Source of the DNA: Opitutia bacterium
GTDB lineage: Bacteria; Verrucomicrobiota; Verrucomicrobiia; Opitutales; Opitutaceae
Assembly (NCBI GenBank): GCA_947453695.1
Contig: CANGHW010000033.1
Coordinates: forward strand, 1 to 41,597
Reading direction: 5' to 3'
DNA length: 41,597 nucleotides
The first letter of the stretch is position 1. Each line of letters starts with the position of its first letter. A program made the translations under genes and the position numbers. Of the stretch, positions 1 to 9,783 are shown piece by piece. Under the pieces are notes generated by a model, which saw only the letters and a list, made by a program, of their open reading frames with translations, was not told the origin of the DNA and searched no databases.

Positions 1-1276
1 CCGATTTGTAGATGTCGAGGAGCGCCGTGTGGTCAGTGTCGAGATTGCGACAGACATCGGGCCAGATGCAGGAAGGACGCACGCACTCGTCACAGATCCA
101 CTGCTCCTTGCCCTTCATCTTATACATGTTGCCCGACGGCCCGCCCAGATCGCTGATCGTGCCGCGGAAATCCGGCATCTGCTTGATCGATTCCACCTCG
201 CGCAAAATCGACGCCTTGCTCCGGCTCGCGACGAATTTCCCTTGGTGCGCCGAAATCGTGCAAAAACTACACCCGCCAAAGCACCCGCGGTGCATGTTGA
301 TCGAGTGCTTGATCATCTCGTAGGCCGGAATCGGCCCGCGCTTGCGATATTTCGGATGCGGCAACCGCGTGTAGGGCAGGTCCCAGCTCCGATCGATTTC
401 CGCCTCGGTCATCGTCGGAAACGGTGGATTCACGATCATCAGCCCCGCGCCCGTCGGTTGCAGCAGGCGCCGAGCCTTCACACGATTGGACTCGGTTTCG
501 ATGTTCTTGAAATTCTTCGCGTAGAGTCCGCGGTCCTCCAGGCACTCCTCGTGCGAGTGCAGCGTGAAGTCATCCCAGTTCTCGTTCTTCGGCACCTTCG
601 CTCCCGACTCCAGGAGCACCGCGGTCTGGGCGATCGTCTTGAGCGACGAAAAAGGCACACCGCGCTTCAGCAGCCGGAGGATCTCCAGCAGCGGCAATTC
701 CCCCATGCCGTAAACGAGCATATCCGCCCCGCTGTCCGCGAGGATGCCCGGCTTCAACGTGTCGGACCAGTAGTCATAGTGCGTCACGCGCCGCAGGCTT
801 GCCTCGATACCACCGATCAGGACCGGCACATCCGGATAAAGTTTTTTCAGGATCTGTGAGTAGACCGTCGTCGCATAGTCCGGCCGGAACCCGTGTTCCC
901 CTCCGGGAGTATAGGCATCCTCGCTCCGCAGCTTCTTCGCCGCGGTGTAGCGGTTCACCATCGAGTCCATGCAGCCCGCGGTGACCCCGAAAAACAACCG
1001 CGGCACGCCCAGTTTCTTAAAATCCCGCAGGTCGTCGCGCCAGTTCGGCTGCGGTAAAATCGCCACGCGCAGCCCTTCCCTCTCAATGATGCGTCCTACC
1101 ACCGCCGTGCCAAACGCCGGGTGATCCACATACGCATCACCCGACACAATAATCACGTCCACATAGTCCCAGCCCCGGGCGTCGATCTCGTCCTTCGTCG
1201 TCGGAAGCCAGCGCTTCGCGTCCCACAACGGTTCGTGGGAATAGATCTTGGTCGGAGCTGGCGTAATGGCGTTCAC
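1..1276 (-). CDS. YgiQ family radical SAM protein (C-terminus cut by window edge)
   Basis: The minus strand reads continuously from a GTG at 1276 to the left edge, giving 425 residues that begin [20 protein letters not shown]. It carries the YgiQ/UPF0313 hallmarks: an N-terminal segment with [18 protein letters not shown], then [18 protein letters not shown], and a radical-SAM cluster motif C-x3-C-x2-C at Cys332, Cys336 and Cys339 within GCFGGCSFC. Family members are usually 600-700 residues, so the last third lies outside the window. The start is GTG because an in-frame TGA lies upstream and no ATG comes between. The protein is expected to bind a 4Fe-4S cluster and S-adenosylmethionine in the cytoplasm; its substrate is not established. 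It is divergent from trxB, with about 190 bases between the starts. The family call is firm; the function is unknown. Confidence 0.93.
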   Translation of the reverse strand, partial: MNAITPAPTKIYSHEPLWDAKRWLPTTKDEIDARGWDYVDVIIVSGDAYVDHPAFGTAVVGRIIEREGLRVAILPQPNWRDDLRDFKKLGVPRLFFGVTAGCMDSMVNRYTAAKKLRSEDAYTPGGEHGFRPDYATTVYSQILKKLYPDVPVLIGGIEASLRRVTHYDYWSDTLKPGILADSGADMLVYGMGELPLLEILRLLKRGVPFSSLKTIAQTAVLLESGAKVPKNENWDDFTLHSHEECLEDRGLYAKNFKNIETESNRVKARRLLQPTGAGLMIVNPPFPTMTEAEIDRSWDLPYTRLPHPKYRKRGPIPAYEMIKHSINMHRGCFGGCSFCTISAHQGKFVASRSKASILREVESIKQMPDFRGTISDLGGPSGNMYKMKGKEQWICDECVRPSCIWPDVCRNLDTDHTALLDIYKS

Positions 1277-1469
1277 AAAAAATGCGCAGACCCTTTGTGC
1301 GAACCCTCCGCCCGCAAAGCCAGAAACTTCTCATCCATCGCCGCGCCCTTCGTCAGCCGCCCCACCCTGCCGGCTCCCGCCCGGCGCCGTATTCCGTCAT
1401 CCAGCCATCCCGTTACATCTCCGCAGTTGCACTCGGCTGTTTCCCCGCCTCTTTGTTTCAGAAACCTCC

Positions 1470-2414
1470 ATGTCTTCCACCGTCGAAAACGTCGTCATCA
1501 TTGGCACCGGCTGCGCGGGTCTTACGGCCGCGATTTACTCCGCCCGGTCCAGCCTCAACCCGCTCGTCCTCGAGGGCCCGCTCCCCGGCGGCCAACTCAC
1601 CACCACGAGTGAAGTGGAAAACTTCCCCGGTTTTCCGCACGGCGTCGACGGCTTCCAGCTCACTCAAAACATGCGCGAGCAGGCCACTCGCTTTGGCACG
1701 CGCTTCGAGCAGGTGCTCGTGGACTCCGTTGATTTCTCCTCGATGCCCCGCAAATTGATCTGCGGCGACCGCACCATTCTCGCCAAGACCGTCATCATCG
1801 CCACTGGCGCCTCGCCTCGCCTCACCGGCATCCCCGGCGAAAAAGAGCTTTACGGCGGCAAGGGCGTGACCACCTGCGCCACGTGCGACGGAGCATTCTA
1901 TCGCAAGATGGAGGTCGCCGTCCTCGGCGGCGGCGACAGCGCCGCGGAAGAGGCCCTTTTCCTCACCCGCTTCGCCAGCAAAGTTTATCTCGTGCATCGC
2001 CGCGACACCTTGCGTGCCTCGAAGATCATGGCCGACCGTGCCGTCGCTCACGAAAAAATCCAGATGGTCTGGGACAGCGTCCCGGTCGAAGTCCTCGGCG
2101 TGCCCGAAGGCGCCGTCAGCGGCCTCAAAGTGAAGAACGTGAAGACCGGCGCCGAGAGTGTCCTTCCCGTCAAAGGTATCTTCGTCGCCATCGGTCATAT
2201 TCCCAACACCGGTCCCTTCGCCCCGCCCCTCGACGTTGACGAAGGCGGCTACTTTAAGCCGCAACCCGGTTCGCAGGTGCAGACCAACATCCCGGGCGTC
2301 TATGTCGCCGGCGACTGCTCCGATCATGTCTACCGTCAGGCGATCACCGCCGCCGGCATGGGCTGCCAGGCCGCCATCGAGGCCGAGCGCTGGCTCGCCG
2401 AGCACCATGGTTGA
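1470..2414 (+). CDS. trxB: thioredoxin-disulfide reductase
   Basis: This 314-residue flavoprotein matches the usual TrxR length. It should use NADPH to reduce oxidised thioredoxin in the cytoplasm. Visible features are the N-terminal FAD dinucleotide fold [16 protein letters not shown] (residues 8-23), the redox-active disulfide Cys136-Ala-Thr-Cys139 (CATCDGAFY), the NADPH fold [14 protein letters not shown], the NADPH 2'-phosphate region HRRDTLRAS, and the C-terminal FAD motif [20 protein letters not shown]. The reading frame is open upstream to 1248, but that extension is low-complexity and unlike the family. The ATG at 1470 gives the expected N-terminus and is preceded by a pyrimidine-rich stretch without a Shine-Dalgarno. 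The second position of the FAD motif has Cys (GTGCAG) where many have Pro (GSGPAG), a common variant. The gene stands alone. Confidence 0.96.
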   Translation: MSSTVENVVIIGTGCAGLTAAIYSARSSLNPLVLEGPLPGGQLTTTSEVENFPGFPHGVDGFQLTQNMREQATRFGTRFEQVLVDSVDFSSMPRKLICGDRTILAKTVIIATGASPRLTGIPGEKELYGGKGVTTCATCDGAFYRKMEVAVLGGGDSAAEEALFLTRFASKVYLVHRRDTLRASKIMADRAVAHEKIQMVWDSVPVEVLGVPEGAVSGLKVKNVKTGAESVLPVKGIFVAIGHIPNTGPFAPPLDVDEGGYFKPQPGSQVQTNIPGVYVAGDCSDHVYRQAITAAGMGCQAAIEAERWLAEHHG

Positions 2415-2818
2415 GGCCGCGCTCCACGCGCCTTCCTCCCTCGACTTGGGTTAAAATCTGCCCGACCGGCTCCTTCGCCCCCGCTCGTCCGGGCCGGGCG
2501 GGCCGGCAAGACCTTCAGCGGACCCGAACCTGTTTCGTCGCCGAACTTTGAGGCACGCACTCGTGGGGACGCACCGCCACCAGTCCGTCCTTCGGACGAT
2601 CGTCGCGCGGAATGCGCGCGTCCAAAAACTACTCATTACCCCCCTGTAATTTCGCTCCCCATCAAATTCGCAATTCTGGAGGGACAAATGCGCGTAGCTA
2701 GCCGACGGTTTCATCGGGCGCAACGTGAGCCGGCGGAGCTTCACCCAATGCCGCGCAGCCGAACGAGTGCACCCGCCATCCAGTTTTCCCAAACAACGAC
2801 CAATCCGATCCTACCGCC
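2415..2818. other. 404-base intergenic region, no gene recognised
   Basis: No reading frame here gives a protein-like translation on either strand. It contains a perfect small hairpin CGTCC-TTC-GGACG at 2586-2598, an overlapping 10-base palindrome GACGATCGTC at 2595-2604, and a CGCGC/GCGCG stem at 2604-2618. None is followed by a T-tract, so these are not convincing terminators. The second half, from about 2640, is less GC-rich and may hold the promoter of the isochorismatase-kinase pair, but no clear -35/-10 pair is seen. Confidence 0.4.
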
Positions 2819-3430
2819 ATGAATCCCAACACCACCGCCCTCATCCTTGTCGGCTTCCAAAACGACTACTTCGCCGCCAACGGCATCCTCCGCGGCGTCG
2901 TCGAGCAACCCAACCGCGTCGACCAGGTGCTCGCCAACACCCTTTCACTGATCCGCACGCACCTCGACACCGGGCTCACCATCATCGCCACTCCTATCGT
3001 CTTGGAGCCCGAATACCGCGCCCTCGCCAATTCGGTCGGTATTTTGGACACGATCAAAAAATCCGGCGCGTTCAAAGCCGGCACCCCCGGCGCCGATACC
3101 ATCCCCGAACTGCTCGCACTCGGTGATCGTATCACCTACGTGCGTGGCAAAGTCGGCTTCAACGCGTTCTCAAATACCGAACTCGACCGCACGCTTCGCG
3201 AGCGTGGTATCACTCACGTTTGGGTCGCCGGCATGGTCACCTCCCTTTGCATCGATTCGACGGGGCGTGCCGCCTACGAGCGCGGTTACAGCGTCAGCAT
3301 CCTGTCCGACTGCTCCTCGGCCCGCACCGCGGGAGAGCAGGAGTTCTTCTGCCAAAACGTATTTCCGCTCTACGCCGGTGTGCTGAAGAACGAACAGGCC
3401 TCCGCTGCTCTCCGCTCCGCCGCCGCGTAA
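2819..3430 (+). CDS. isochorismatase-family cysteine hydrolase lacking the canonical catalytic Asp
   Basis: This 203-residue protein has the isochorismatase/nicotinamidase fold pattern. The nucleophile region is present as GMVTSLCIDSTGRAAYERGY with Cys144, and the catalytic Lys is present as Lys111 in VRGKVGFNAFSNTELD. The first strand reads ALILVGFQNDYF, so Gly12 stands where PncA-type enzymes have the catalytic Asp of the D-x-Q-x-D motif. Either the enzyme uses another base, or it no longer hydrolyses the classical substrates. It lies 12 bases upstream of a hybrid histidine kinase on the same strand, so the two are very likely co-transcribed and may be functionally linked. I recall similar proteins next to sensor kinases in related phyla, but that is memory, not a search result. 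The family call is secure; the substrate is unknown. Confidence 0.88.
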   Translation: MNPNTTALILVGFQNDYFAANGILRGVVEQPNRVDQVLANTLSLIRTHLDTGLTIIATPIVLEPEYRALANSVGILDTIKKSGAFKAGTPGADTIPELLALGDRITYVRGKVGFNAFSNTELDRTLRERGITHVWVAGMVTSLCIDSTGRAAYERGYSVSILSDCSSARTAGEQEFFCQNVFPLYAGVLKNEQASAALRSAAA

Positions 3431-3442
3431 GGCGCCGGCCCC

Positions 3443-5494
3443 ATGAGCTCCTCCGATCCGGATCTCGACGGTTCGCTCGTGAACGACCTTCACGTTCAGG
3501 CGACCTATCGTCTGACGGAGGCGTTGGTCGCGTCGGAGAACCGGATGCGCCGCCGCATCGATCTCCTCTCGGAGGTTGTTTTTGAAACCGACGCGGCAGG
3601 GCGCTTCATCTTTCTTAACCAAGCATGGACCCGCTGCCTCGGTCATGAGGTGGAGAACGCGATCGGCTTGCCGGCGTCGCACTTCGTCCTGCCGGAAGAC
3701 CAGCCCCGTTTCGAATCCCTCATCCGCCGCGCCGCATCCTCTTCGCCGGACGAGCGCCAACGGCTCCGGCTCCGTCGCGCCAACGGCTCCATCGCCTGGA
3801 TGGAGATGTCGGTCACTCCGCTCGGCGACGGCGGCGTCGTCGGCGCCTTACATGACGTCTCCGCCATCCACCGAGCGGAGAGCGAAGTGGTCAAGTTGTC
3901 GCTCGTCGCCAGCGCGACAGACAACCTAGTTATCATCACCAATCGCGAAGGTTTAACCGAATGGGTAAACGACTCCTTCACGCGCCGCACCGGCTATACG
4001 CTCCGCGACTTGAGTGGACGCAAACCCGGCCAAGTCCTCCAGGGGCCCAACTCCGATCCTGAAACAATTGAGCACATTCGCCGCGGGATATTGGCCGGGC
4101 GCGCGGTCGAGGCCGAGATCCTGAACTACTCAAAATCCGGCGAAGCCTACTGGGTGCGACTCCACATCACTCCGATCCGCGATTCGACGGGTGCGGTGGA
4201 ACGGTTCGTCTCCGTCCAGGCCGATTCCACGGAACAACGCCGCATTCAACACGAGCTAGGGCAGGCCAAAGAAAAAGCCGAACATCTCGCAGCTCAGGCG
4301 CAGGCGTCGAATCGCGCCAAGGATCAGTTTCTCGCCGTGATGAGCCACGAGATCCGCACGCCAATGAATGCCATCCTCGGCTTCGCCAGCGTTCTGGCTG
4401 ATACGCCGCTTACGCCCCAGCAAAGCGATTATCTCTCGATTATCTCCAAGAGCGGCGAATCGCTCCTCAGTATCATCAACGAGATTCTCGACTTCTCCAA
4501 AATCGAATCCGGCACCTTTGAGATTCAGACGGGCCCGACGGGAATCCGAGGGCTGATGACCGCCGCAATCGCCACCTGTCGCCCCGCGACTCCGAAGCCA
4601 CTCGAGCTCGGCTTCACCATCGATCCCGCCACGCCCGCCATTGTCACGATCGACTCGAAACGAGTGCGCCAGGTGCTCGTCAATCTGATCGGCAACGCCG
4701 TGAAGTTTACTCCCTCTGGCCGGGTGGATGTTTACGTCGGCCCCGACCTTCCCCGTCAGGCCGGTGAATTCCGCCTGCGCTTCATCGTCAGCGACACCGG
4801 CATCGGCATCGCGGAAAAAGACCGTGTCCGGATTTTCCAACCTTTCTGCCAAGCCGATGCCTCCACGACCCGCAAATACGGCGGCACCGGCCTCGGACTC
4901 GCCATCTGCCAATCACTGGTCGGCCTCATGGGCGGCACCATTGAGGTGGAGAGCGCCGTCGGCCAAGGCTCGAAGTTCACCTTCTCGATCAAGACGGAAG
5001 ATACCCCCGCCCAACCTGCGCTGCCATCGTCCGACGCCCCCTCGACCGTCCGCCTGGCCCCGCTGTCTGCCGACGAACGTTCCCTACGCGTCTTGGTGGT
5101 AGAAGACGACGAAACCAACCTGACCCTCGTGCTCCTGTTGCTCGCCAAAATTGGCCTGCGGGCCGATTCCGTCGGCGATGGTATCGCCTGCCTAAAGTCC
5201 ATGCAAAGCCGGAGCTACGATCTGGTCTTTATGGATCTGCGCATGCCCGAGTTGGACGGGATCGAAACAACCCGCGAACTGCGCCGCGGCACGGACCGCG
5301 GCAACGGCGCATCGCAACCGTTTATTTGCGCCCTCACCGCGAACATCATCGCCGTCGAGCGCGAACGTTTCCTCGCCGCCGGCGCCGATATGATCCTCGC
5401 CAAGCCGGTGAAAATTGCCGAACTCCGCGAAGCCATCCAACGCGCCGCGCAAAGTTCCCGCCACAATTGGGAGCCGGCGCACTCCTACGCCTGA
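3443..5494 (+). CDS. PAS-PAS hybrid sensor histidine kinase with receiver domain
   Basis: This 683-residue protein has no signal peptide or membrane segment and so appears cytoplasmic. Domains in order: a PAS domain at about 38-152 ([18 protein letters not shown]), a second PAS/PAC at about 160-275 ([21 protein letters not shown]), a short coiled coil, HisKA with the phospho-acceptor His302 in [12 protein letters not shown], and HATPase_c at about 405-520 with N box ([11 protein letters not shown]), G1 (VSDTGIGI) and G2 (GGTGLGLAI). A C-terminal receiver domain at about 550-668 has phospho-acceptor Asp598 in [12 protein letters not shown]. It would sense a cytosolic signal through PAS and pass phosphate to its own receiver; no HPt domain or output regulator is encoded nearby. 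It starts 12 bases after the isochorismatase-like gene, which suggests that protein or its product feeds the signal. The signal is unknown. Confidence 0.95.
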   Translation: MSSSDPDLDGSLVNDLHVQATYRLTEALVASENRMRRRIDLLSEVVFETDAAGRFIFLNQAWTRCLGHEVENAIGLPASHFVLPEDQPRFESLIRRAASSSPDERQRLRLRRANGSIAWMEMSVTPLGDGGVVGALHDVSAIHRAESEVVKLSLVASATDNLVIITNREGLTEWVNDSFTRRTGYTLRDLSGRKPGQVLQGPNSDPETIEHIRRGILAGRAVEAEILNYSKSGEAYWVRLHITPIRDSTGAVERFVSVQADSTEQRRIQHELGQAKEKAEHLAAQAQASNRAKDQFLAVMSHEIRTPMNAILGFASVLADTPLTPQQSDYLSIISKSGESLLSIINEILDFSKIESGTFEIQTGPTGIRGLMTAAIATCRPATPKPLELGFTIDPATPAIVTIDSKRVRQVLVNLIGNAVKFTPSGRVDVYVGPDLPRQAGEFRLRFIVSDTGIGIAEKDRVRIFQPFCQADASTTRKYGGTGLGLAICQSLVGLMGGTIEVESAVGQGSKFTFSIKTEDTPAQPALPSSDAPSTVRLAPLSADERSLRVLVVEDDETNLTLVLLLLAKIGLRADSVGDGIACLKSMQSRSYDLVFMDLRMPELDGIETTRELRRGTDRGNGASQPFICALTANIIAVERERFLAAGADMILAKPVKIAELREAIQRAAQSSRHNWEPAHSYA

Positions 5495-5671
5495 TCGCGC
5501 ACCGCCCCGCAGCGCACTAAATCTCAGCGCACCCAACCGGCACTCTTGGCTACATCCATGGAGACACCGCTGTCGTCGTCTGCAACGACGACTTAGATGA
5601 GGTCCCCGCAAACTTTGGCGCATCCGATCGACGGACTCGCCTGGAGACAACCACTGCACTACGGTTTTCCC

Positions 5672-6202
5672 ATGTCCCGCCCGACTTCCCTCGCTGCCCT
5701 CCATCGCTCCCTTGGTATTCCGGCCGACTATGGTCGCACCCGCCACATGCGGGCCTTCCGTGAGGCGAAAGTTGCCACCCTCGTGCGCGTGGGTCGACAT
5801 CCCGCCGACAAAAAACCGGTTCGCCTCGCCCCCCGTGCCGCCGCCGCGTGGCGCCGCATGCGTGAAGCCGCCGCCGCCGAGGGCATCACGCTGATCCCCC
5901 TCTCCGGCTTTCGCAGCGTCGCGCGCCAAACGAAAATCATTCGTCACCACCTCGCCGCCGGCCGCGATCCTGCCGACCTTTTCCGCTACGTCGCGGCCCC
6001 CGGCTTTAGCGAACACCACACGGGCCGCGCCATCGACATCGGCGACCCCGAAGACATGAGCGTCGAAGAGAAATTCGCGAACACCGCCGCCTACCGCTGG
6101 CTCCGCCGTCACGCCGGGAAATTCGGCTTCGTGATGTCCTACCCGCGCCACAACCCCCACGGCATCGGCTATGAGCCGTGGCACTGGTGCTGGCACGCCT
6201 GA
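5672..6202 (+). CDS. VanY-type D-alanyl-D-alanine carboxypeptidase (M15B)
   Basis: The protein has 176 residues from the ATG at 5672. It shows the M15B zinc peptidase motifs: SGFRSVARQ (substrate-side arginine region), the zinc-binding SEHHTGRAIDIG (S-x-H-x2-G-x-A-x-D pattern), and the C-terminal YEPWHW with the last zinc-binding His after the catalytic Glu. Such enzymes trim the terminal D-Ala of peptidoglycan stem peptides. An in-frame ATG at 5597 would add 25 residues (MRSPQTLAHPIDG...) that look neither like a signal peptide nor like the family. I prefer 5672, but export is then unexplained because no signal peptide is evident from either start. The gene stands alone, with a possible terminator hairpin 70 bases downstream. 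Confidence 0.87.
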   Translation: MSRPTSLAALHRSLGIPADYGRTRHMRAFREAKVATLVRVGRHPADKKPVRLAPRAAAAWRRMREAAAAEGITLIPLSGFRSVARQTKIIRHHLAAGRDPADLFRYVAAPGFSEHHTGRAIDIGDPEDMSVEEKFANTAAYRWLRRHAGKFGFVMSYPRHNPHGIGYEPWHWCWHA

Positions 6203-6270
6203 TCTGCGACCACACCTTCAGCGATCACCAATGCCTGATTAAACGGCTCAACGTCTTCGCCTGCTCAGTC

Positions 6271-6296
6271 GCCCAACTCCTGATTGGGCCCTTTCT
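6271..6296 (+). terminator. possible weak terminator after the VanY-type gene
   Basis: A stem GCCCAA (6271-6276) and TTGGGC (6284-6289) with a seven-base loop is followed by CCTTTCT. The stem is short and the T-tract interrupted, so this is a tentative call. It could equally be part of the leader of the chemoreceptor gene that starts at 6428. Confidence 0.3.
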
Positions 6297-6427
6297 GCAG
6301 TCAGGAAAACCCTTACGCGGGTAACATTCGCTCGCGCGATGTGGAATTTGGCCGATTGACGCCCCCTATCACCCACGAAGTGGTGCGCCGGACGTCGCTG
6401 GACGCATTTTCCGGCGCTCCGCATACC

Positions 6428-7939
6428 ATGAAACTCACCGTCACCCACAAAGTTCTCTGCGTCGCACTTGCCGCGATTGTCGCTCTCGCCGCCATCTTGG
6501 GTTTTGTCTACCATCAATTCACGTTTCTACGCGACACCAATGCACGCGTCGTCGTTCTCGCCAGTGCGCTGCAAGCCCAGCAAGTCGCAGACATGATGCA
6601 CGACGCCCTCCGCGGTGATGCTGTCGGTGCCGTGATTGCCGGCCAGAAAAAGGATCAGAAAGCGTTCGCCGAAGCGGAAAAGAACTGCGCCGAACACGCC
6701 GCCCTCATCCGTGAAAAAATCGACGCCAATCGAAAGATCGACATCAGCCCGGAAGTCTCCGCCGGCCTCGGCGCCGTAACCAAGCCACTCGAAGAATATC
6801 TCGATGCAGTCACACTTAGTATCAAGTTCGCCCAGTCCGATTCTACGGGCGCCAACGGGACAGCCGAAAAGCTGCAAACCACCTTTAAGAAAATGGAGGA
6901 CGTGATGGCTACACTCAGCGCAGCCATCGAGGCTGAGGCCAAGCGCGCCAATGCCGCGGCCGAAGCCGGCTTTGCCACTTTTATTTCCACCTTGCTCGGC
7001 GTCAGCGCCGCCGCCTCCTCTCTGCTCCTGGTTGTCTCACTGCTGGTGGCCCGCAGCATTCCACGCCCATTTGTGGCCATTATCGCCGAACTGCGGGACG
7101 CTGCTGCTGCCAACGTGCATTCCGCCCACTTGGTCGCACAAACCAGTGCTTCCATCGCTTCAAGTTCGAGCCAGCAGGCCGCATCGCTTGAGGAGACCAG
7201 CGCGACACTCGAGGAAGTCTCCAGCATGGCGCGGCGTAATACCGACATCGCCCAGCGCACCGTGGTAATTGCGCGCTCCACGCGCGCCGCCGCCGACGCC
7301 GGCACCACCGCTGTTGGCGCCATGAATACTGCGATGGCCGAGATCAAAACGTCCAGTGATGGCATCGCCAAAATCATCAAGACCATCGATGAAATCGCCT
7401 TCCAGACGAACATCCTCGCGCTCAATGCCGCCGTTGAAGCAGCTCGCGCTGGCGAAGCCGGCCTGGGTTTCGCCGTGGTCGCCGAGGAAGTCCGGGCCCT
7501 CGCCCACCGTTCTGCTCAAGCCGCCAAAGAGACGGCCACTCAAATCGACGATTCCGTCCGCAAGAGCCACCAAGGGGCGACCGTCTGTGGTCAAGTCGCC
7601 GTGCATCTCAACGAGATCGCCATCAAAAGCCGGGAAGTCGACCAGCTCATTTCCGAGATTGCCACCGCGTCTCATGAGCAAACCCAGGGTATCGTGCAGG
7701 TTAACTCCGCAATCAGTGAAATGGATCGTGCCGTGCAGGCGGGCGCCGCACGCGCCGAGGAAGGAGCCGGCGTTGCCCAAGAGCTCAACGACCGCTCTGC
7801 CCAACTCCAACATACCGTTGATGAACTCGCCGCCGTGGTTGGTGGGCAACGCGGCACGACCAGATCGGTTTCGACGACAGCGAACGCACAACCGCCCCTT
7901 TCGTCCGACCACCAGCAAATCGAGTGGGCCACGCGCTGA
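6428..7939 (+). CDS. methyl-accepting chemotaxis protein (first copy)
   Basis: This is a 503-residue chemoreceptor. The first membrane helix is at about 10-30 ([20 protein letters not shown]), followed by a periplasmic helical ligand-binding region (about 31-180) and a second membrane helix at about 182-208. The cytoplasmic signalling domain has the highly conserved hairpin tip [20 protein letters not shown] near residues 318-340, which contacts CheA and CheW. The start at 6428 places the first helix correctly; the open frame upstream is poor in protein-like sequence. No NWETF-type C-terminal pentapeptide is present. Its signalling half is very similar to that of the receptor at 10404, including [15 protein letters not shown] versus [15 protein letters not shown], which points to duplication. 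The ligand is unknown. Confidence 0.95.
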   Translation: MKLTVTHKVLCVALAAIVALAAILGFVYHQFTFLRDTNARVVVLASALQAQQVADMMHDALRGDAVGAVIAGQKKDQKAFAEAEKNCAEHAALIREKIDANRKIDISPEVSAGLGAVTKPLEEYLDAVTLSIKFAQSDSTGANGTAEKLQTTFKKMEDVMATLSAAIEAEAKRANAAAEAGFATFISTLLGVSAAASSLLLVVSLLVARSIPRPFVAIIAELRDAAAANVHSAHLVAQTSASIASSSSQQAASLEETSATLEEVSSMARRNTDIAQRTVVIARSTRAAADAGTTAVGAMNTAMAEIKTSSDGIAKIIKTIDEIAFQTNILALNAAVEAARAGEAGLGFAVVAEEVRALAHRSAQAAKETATQIDDSVRKSHQGATVCGQVAVHLNEIAIKSREVDQLISEIATASHEQTQGIVQVNSAISEMDRAVQAGAARAEEGAGVAQELNDRSAQLQHTVDELAAVVGGQRGTTRSVSTTANAQPPLSSDHQQIEWATR

Positions 7940-8291
7940 ACGCCCCGCATGACGTCCGAGCCGAGGACGAAGCTGTGAGATCAGCGGACCACACCGAGTA
8001 GCGACGACCAGCGAAGTTCTCCGACCGAACTCTCCTTGGCCGAAACTTCACCCGCGCACACCGCGACTCCGCGCTAACACGCACGGCCGCCACTCGCCGC
8101 CCGCCCATCGCGAGCCCCGCCGCTATACGATAATGCGGGGCTTCGTAGTGCCTGGTCATGCCCAGTATAATTTACCGCACGGAATCGGCGGTAGCTGCGG
8201 CGCGATGGCGCGGCCCGCCACTTATCCCATCGCATGACTGCTCATGGATTGGCGCGGCGATAACCCCAGCTACTTTTCTACTTAAGTATAA
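7940..8291. other. intergenic region, no gene; possible promoter elements
   Basis: No convincing protein is encoded. A perfect TATAAT hexamer lies at 8166-8171, with a poor -35 candidate (TTCGTA, 8142-8147) 18 bases upstream. A TATAAA lies at 8287-8292, immediately before the structured RNA element that follows. A 73-codon frame at 8158-8379 runs through this stretch but resembles no protein and overlaps the RNA hairpins. Base composition falls from about 8160, consistent with a regulatory region. Confidence 0.35.
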
Positions 8292-8428
8292 ATCGGCACG
8301 GGCCGATGAGAACTACGCAAGACTCGCAGGTCGCCTGCGGGTAGCATTCACGCGCTGGATTTTAGGCCTGCGAGTGTAAGGCACGCCAAAAACCCTTCAA
8401 CCCGAGAGGTTCTCGTCGTGCCTTTTTG
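8292..8428 (+). ncRNA. candidate structured RNA: leader attenuator or small RNA upstream of the porin
   Basis: Three consecutive hairpins can be drawn by eye. The first is ATCGGC-ACGG-GCCGAT (8292-8307). In the second, ACTCGCAGG (8322-8330) can pair perfectly with CCTGCGAGT (8367-8375). Alternatively CGCAGG (8325-8330) pairs with the adjacent CCTGCG (8334-8339), and that form is extended by CTAC/GTAG (8313-8316 with 8341-8344). The two forms exclude each other. The third is AAGGCACG (8378-8385) with CGTGCCTT (8417-8424), containing an inner hairpin CGAGA-GGT-TCTCG (8403-8415) and ending in a T-run, which looks like an intrinsic terminator. The end is 60 bases before the porin start. It could be a riboswitch-like attenuator of the porin operon or a free-standing RNA of about 130 bases. 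I do not recognise a known riboswitch family. Confidence 0.5.
8378..8427 (+). terminator. terminator-like stem ending the structured RNA
   Basis: The arms AAGGCACG (8378-8385) and CGTGCCTT (8417-8424) pair perfectly, an inner CGAGA/TCTCG hairpin stacks inside, and the 3' side merges into a run of five T (8423-8427). Lying 61 bases before an ATG, it could act as a conditional terminator in the leader. Confidence 0.5.
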
Positions 8429-8488
8429 CTGCCCGCCCACCGCGGTGCGCCGTCCTGATTTCAGCCTCAAGATTCAACTTCGTTTCCG

Positions 8489-9745
8489 ATGAAAAATTCC
8501 TGCCGTTGCCTCGACCGCGTCTCGGTTCCTGTCCTGTCCATTGCCCTGACGGCGTTATGGTTGGCGTGCCCCATCGCGGCAGCCGAAACAAAAGCCGGCT
8601 GGTCATCGGGCATCGACGTCACCGTGGAAGGCGCGGCCGGCCTGCACGGAGGCGCGCAACACGGCAGCACTCTCCACGGCATGGCTCTGAACAGAGTCGA
8701 GTGGCAACAGGCGGAAAACGCCGACCGCACGGTAAACCTGCATGCTTTCGTCAGCGCGCTAACCCTTACTGGCCGGGGCCCGAGCGAAAAATTCCTCGGC
8801 GACTTCCTGGCAGCCAGCAATATCGAAGGCTACGCCAGCACACGACTTTACTCGTGGTGGGTGGAAGCCGCGCGGGGCGACTGGTCGGTGCGCGCGGGGG
8901 CACTCCTCGCCGACGAGGAATTCACCGGCACCTCTGCAGGTGGGAATCTCTTCAACAGCGCCTTCGGCTGGCCAGCGTTCATCTCGGCCAACACCCTCAA
9001 TACCGGTCCCGCTTTCTACGTCGCGGCGCCCGGCATCAGGCTCGAACGCAAATTCGGCGAGCAAGGCGCGTGGCGCGTCGGCGTTTACGATGGAGATACG
9101 TTCGACTCCCCCACCGGCGACACCGACGCGACCCGCCACGGCATGCACTACGGTCTCGGTGGCGCCCAGGGATTCTTCGCCATCAGCGAGGCGGAGGTCA
9201 CGCCGGCCGAGAGCGCCAACCGTTTCAAAGTCGGCGCGTGGGCCCACACGGCAAAATTCGCCGACGTGCGTGACGACGAGTCCGGCCGGCGCCTTGCGGC
9301 GACGGGTGGCGCTGCCCGCCTGCACCGCGGCAACTACGGCGCCTACGGTGTGATCGAGCGCACGTTGGCCGGTAAATCGGGTGAGCCGGGCTATGTCACG
9401 TCCTACGTGCGCGGCGGACTGGCGCCGACGGATCGCAACGCCCTCGGTTACGCGGTCGACGCGGGCATCGCCGCCACGGGCCTGCTTCCCACTCGCGCCA
9501 AAGACATCACGGCCTTGGGCGTCGTCCACGCCTCGTTCAGTCCCCGCTTCGCCGCCAACGCGCGGGCCACGGATCCCGCCAGCCCAACACCCGACTTCGA
9601 GCAGGTCGTCGAATTAAACCACACCATCTCCCTCGGCGAACATTTCTCCGTCCAACCCGACCTGCAATACATCCGCCACCCGGGCGGAAGTGCCGCACAG
9701 CGCGGCGCCCTCGCTCTCCTGCTTCGCGTCAAGGCCACCTACTAA
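8489..9745 (+). CDS. OprB-like carbohydrate porin, outer membrane
   Basis: The protein has 418 residues with an N-terminal signal peptide (hydrophobic VLSIALTALWLACPIAAA, cleavage near residue 31). The remainder has alternating beta-strand character with many aromatic and Gly residues. Features resembling the OprB family are WWVEAARGDWSVRAG, FNSAFGWPAFISAN and the C-terminal porin strands ending FSVQPDLQYIRHPGG...LLLRVKATY. The last residue is Tyr rather than the more common Phe, but aromatic as outer-membrane insertion requires. It would let small solutes, typically sugars, diffuse across the outer membrane. It follows the structured RNA element and is 38 bases upstream of a secreted protein gene, with a chemoreceptor next, so uptake and sensing of one solute may be coupled. 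The substrate is unknown. Confidence 0.82.
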   Translation: MKNSCRCLDRVSVPVLSIALTALWLACPIAAAETKAGWSSGIDVTVEGAAGLHGGAQHGSTLHGMALNRVEWQQAENADRTVNLHAFVSALTLTGRGPSEKFLGDFLAASNIEGYASTRLYSWWVEAARGDWSVRAGALLADEEFTGTSAGGNLFNSAFGWPAFISANTLNTGPAFYVAAPGIRLERKFGEQGAWRVGVYDGDTFDSPTGDTDATRHGMHYGLGGAQGFFAISEAEVTPAESANRFKVGAWAHTAKFADVRDDESGRRLAATGGAARLHRGNYGAYGVIERTLAGKSGEPGYVTSYVRGGLAPTDRNALGYAVDAGIAATGLLPTRAKDITALGVVHASFSPRFAANARATDPASPTPDFEQVVELNHTISLGEHFSVQPDLQYIRHPGGSAAQRGALALLLRVKATY

Positions 9746-9783
9746 TTTCTCACCACTGTTCGCGCCCATCTTTCCCTCATCCC

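Noticed and set aside
8292-8375. Possible c-di-GMP class I (GEMM) riboswitch because of ACGCAA near 8315
   Set aside because: The other required elements, such as the GGCAAACC side and the GNRA tetraloop-receptor arrangement, are missing.
8158-8379. A 73-codon frame upstream of the porin
   Set aside because: Its sequence is not protein-like and it overlaps perfect RNA hairpins; the RNA interpretation fits better.
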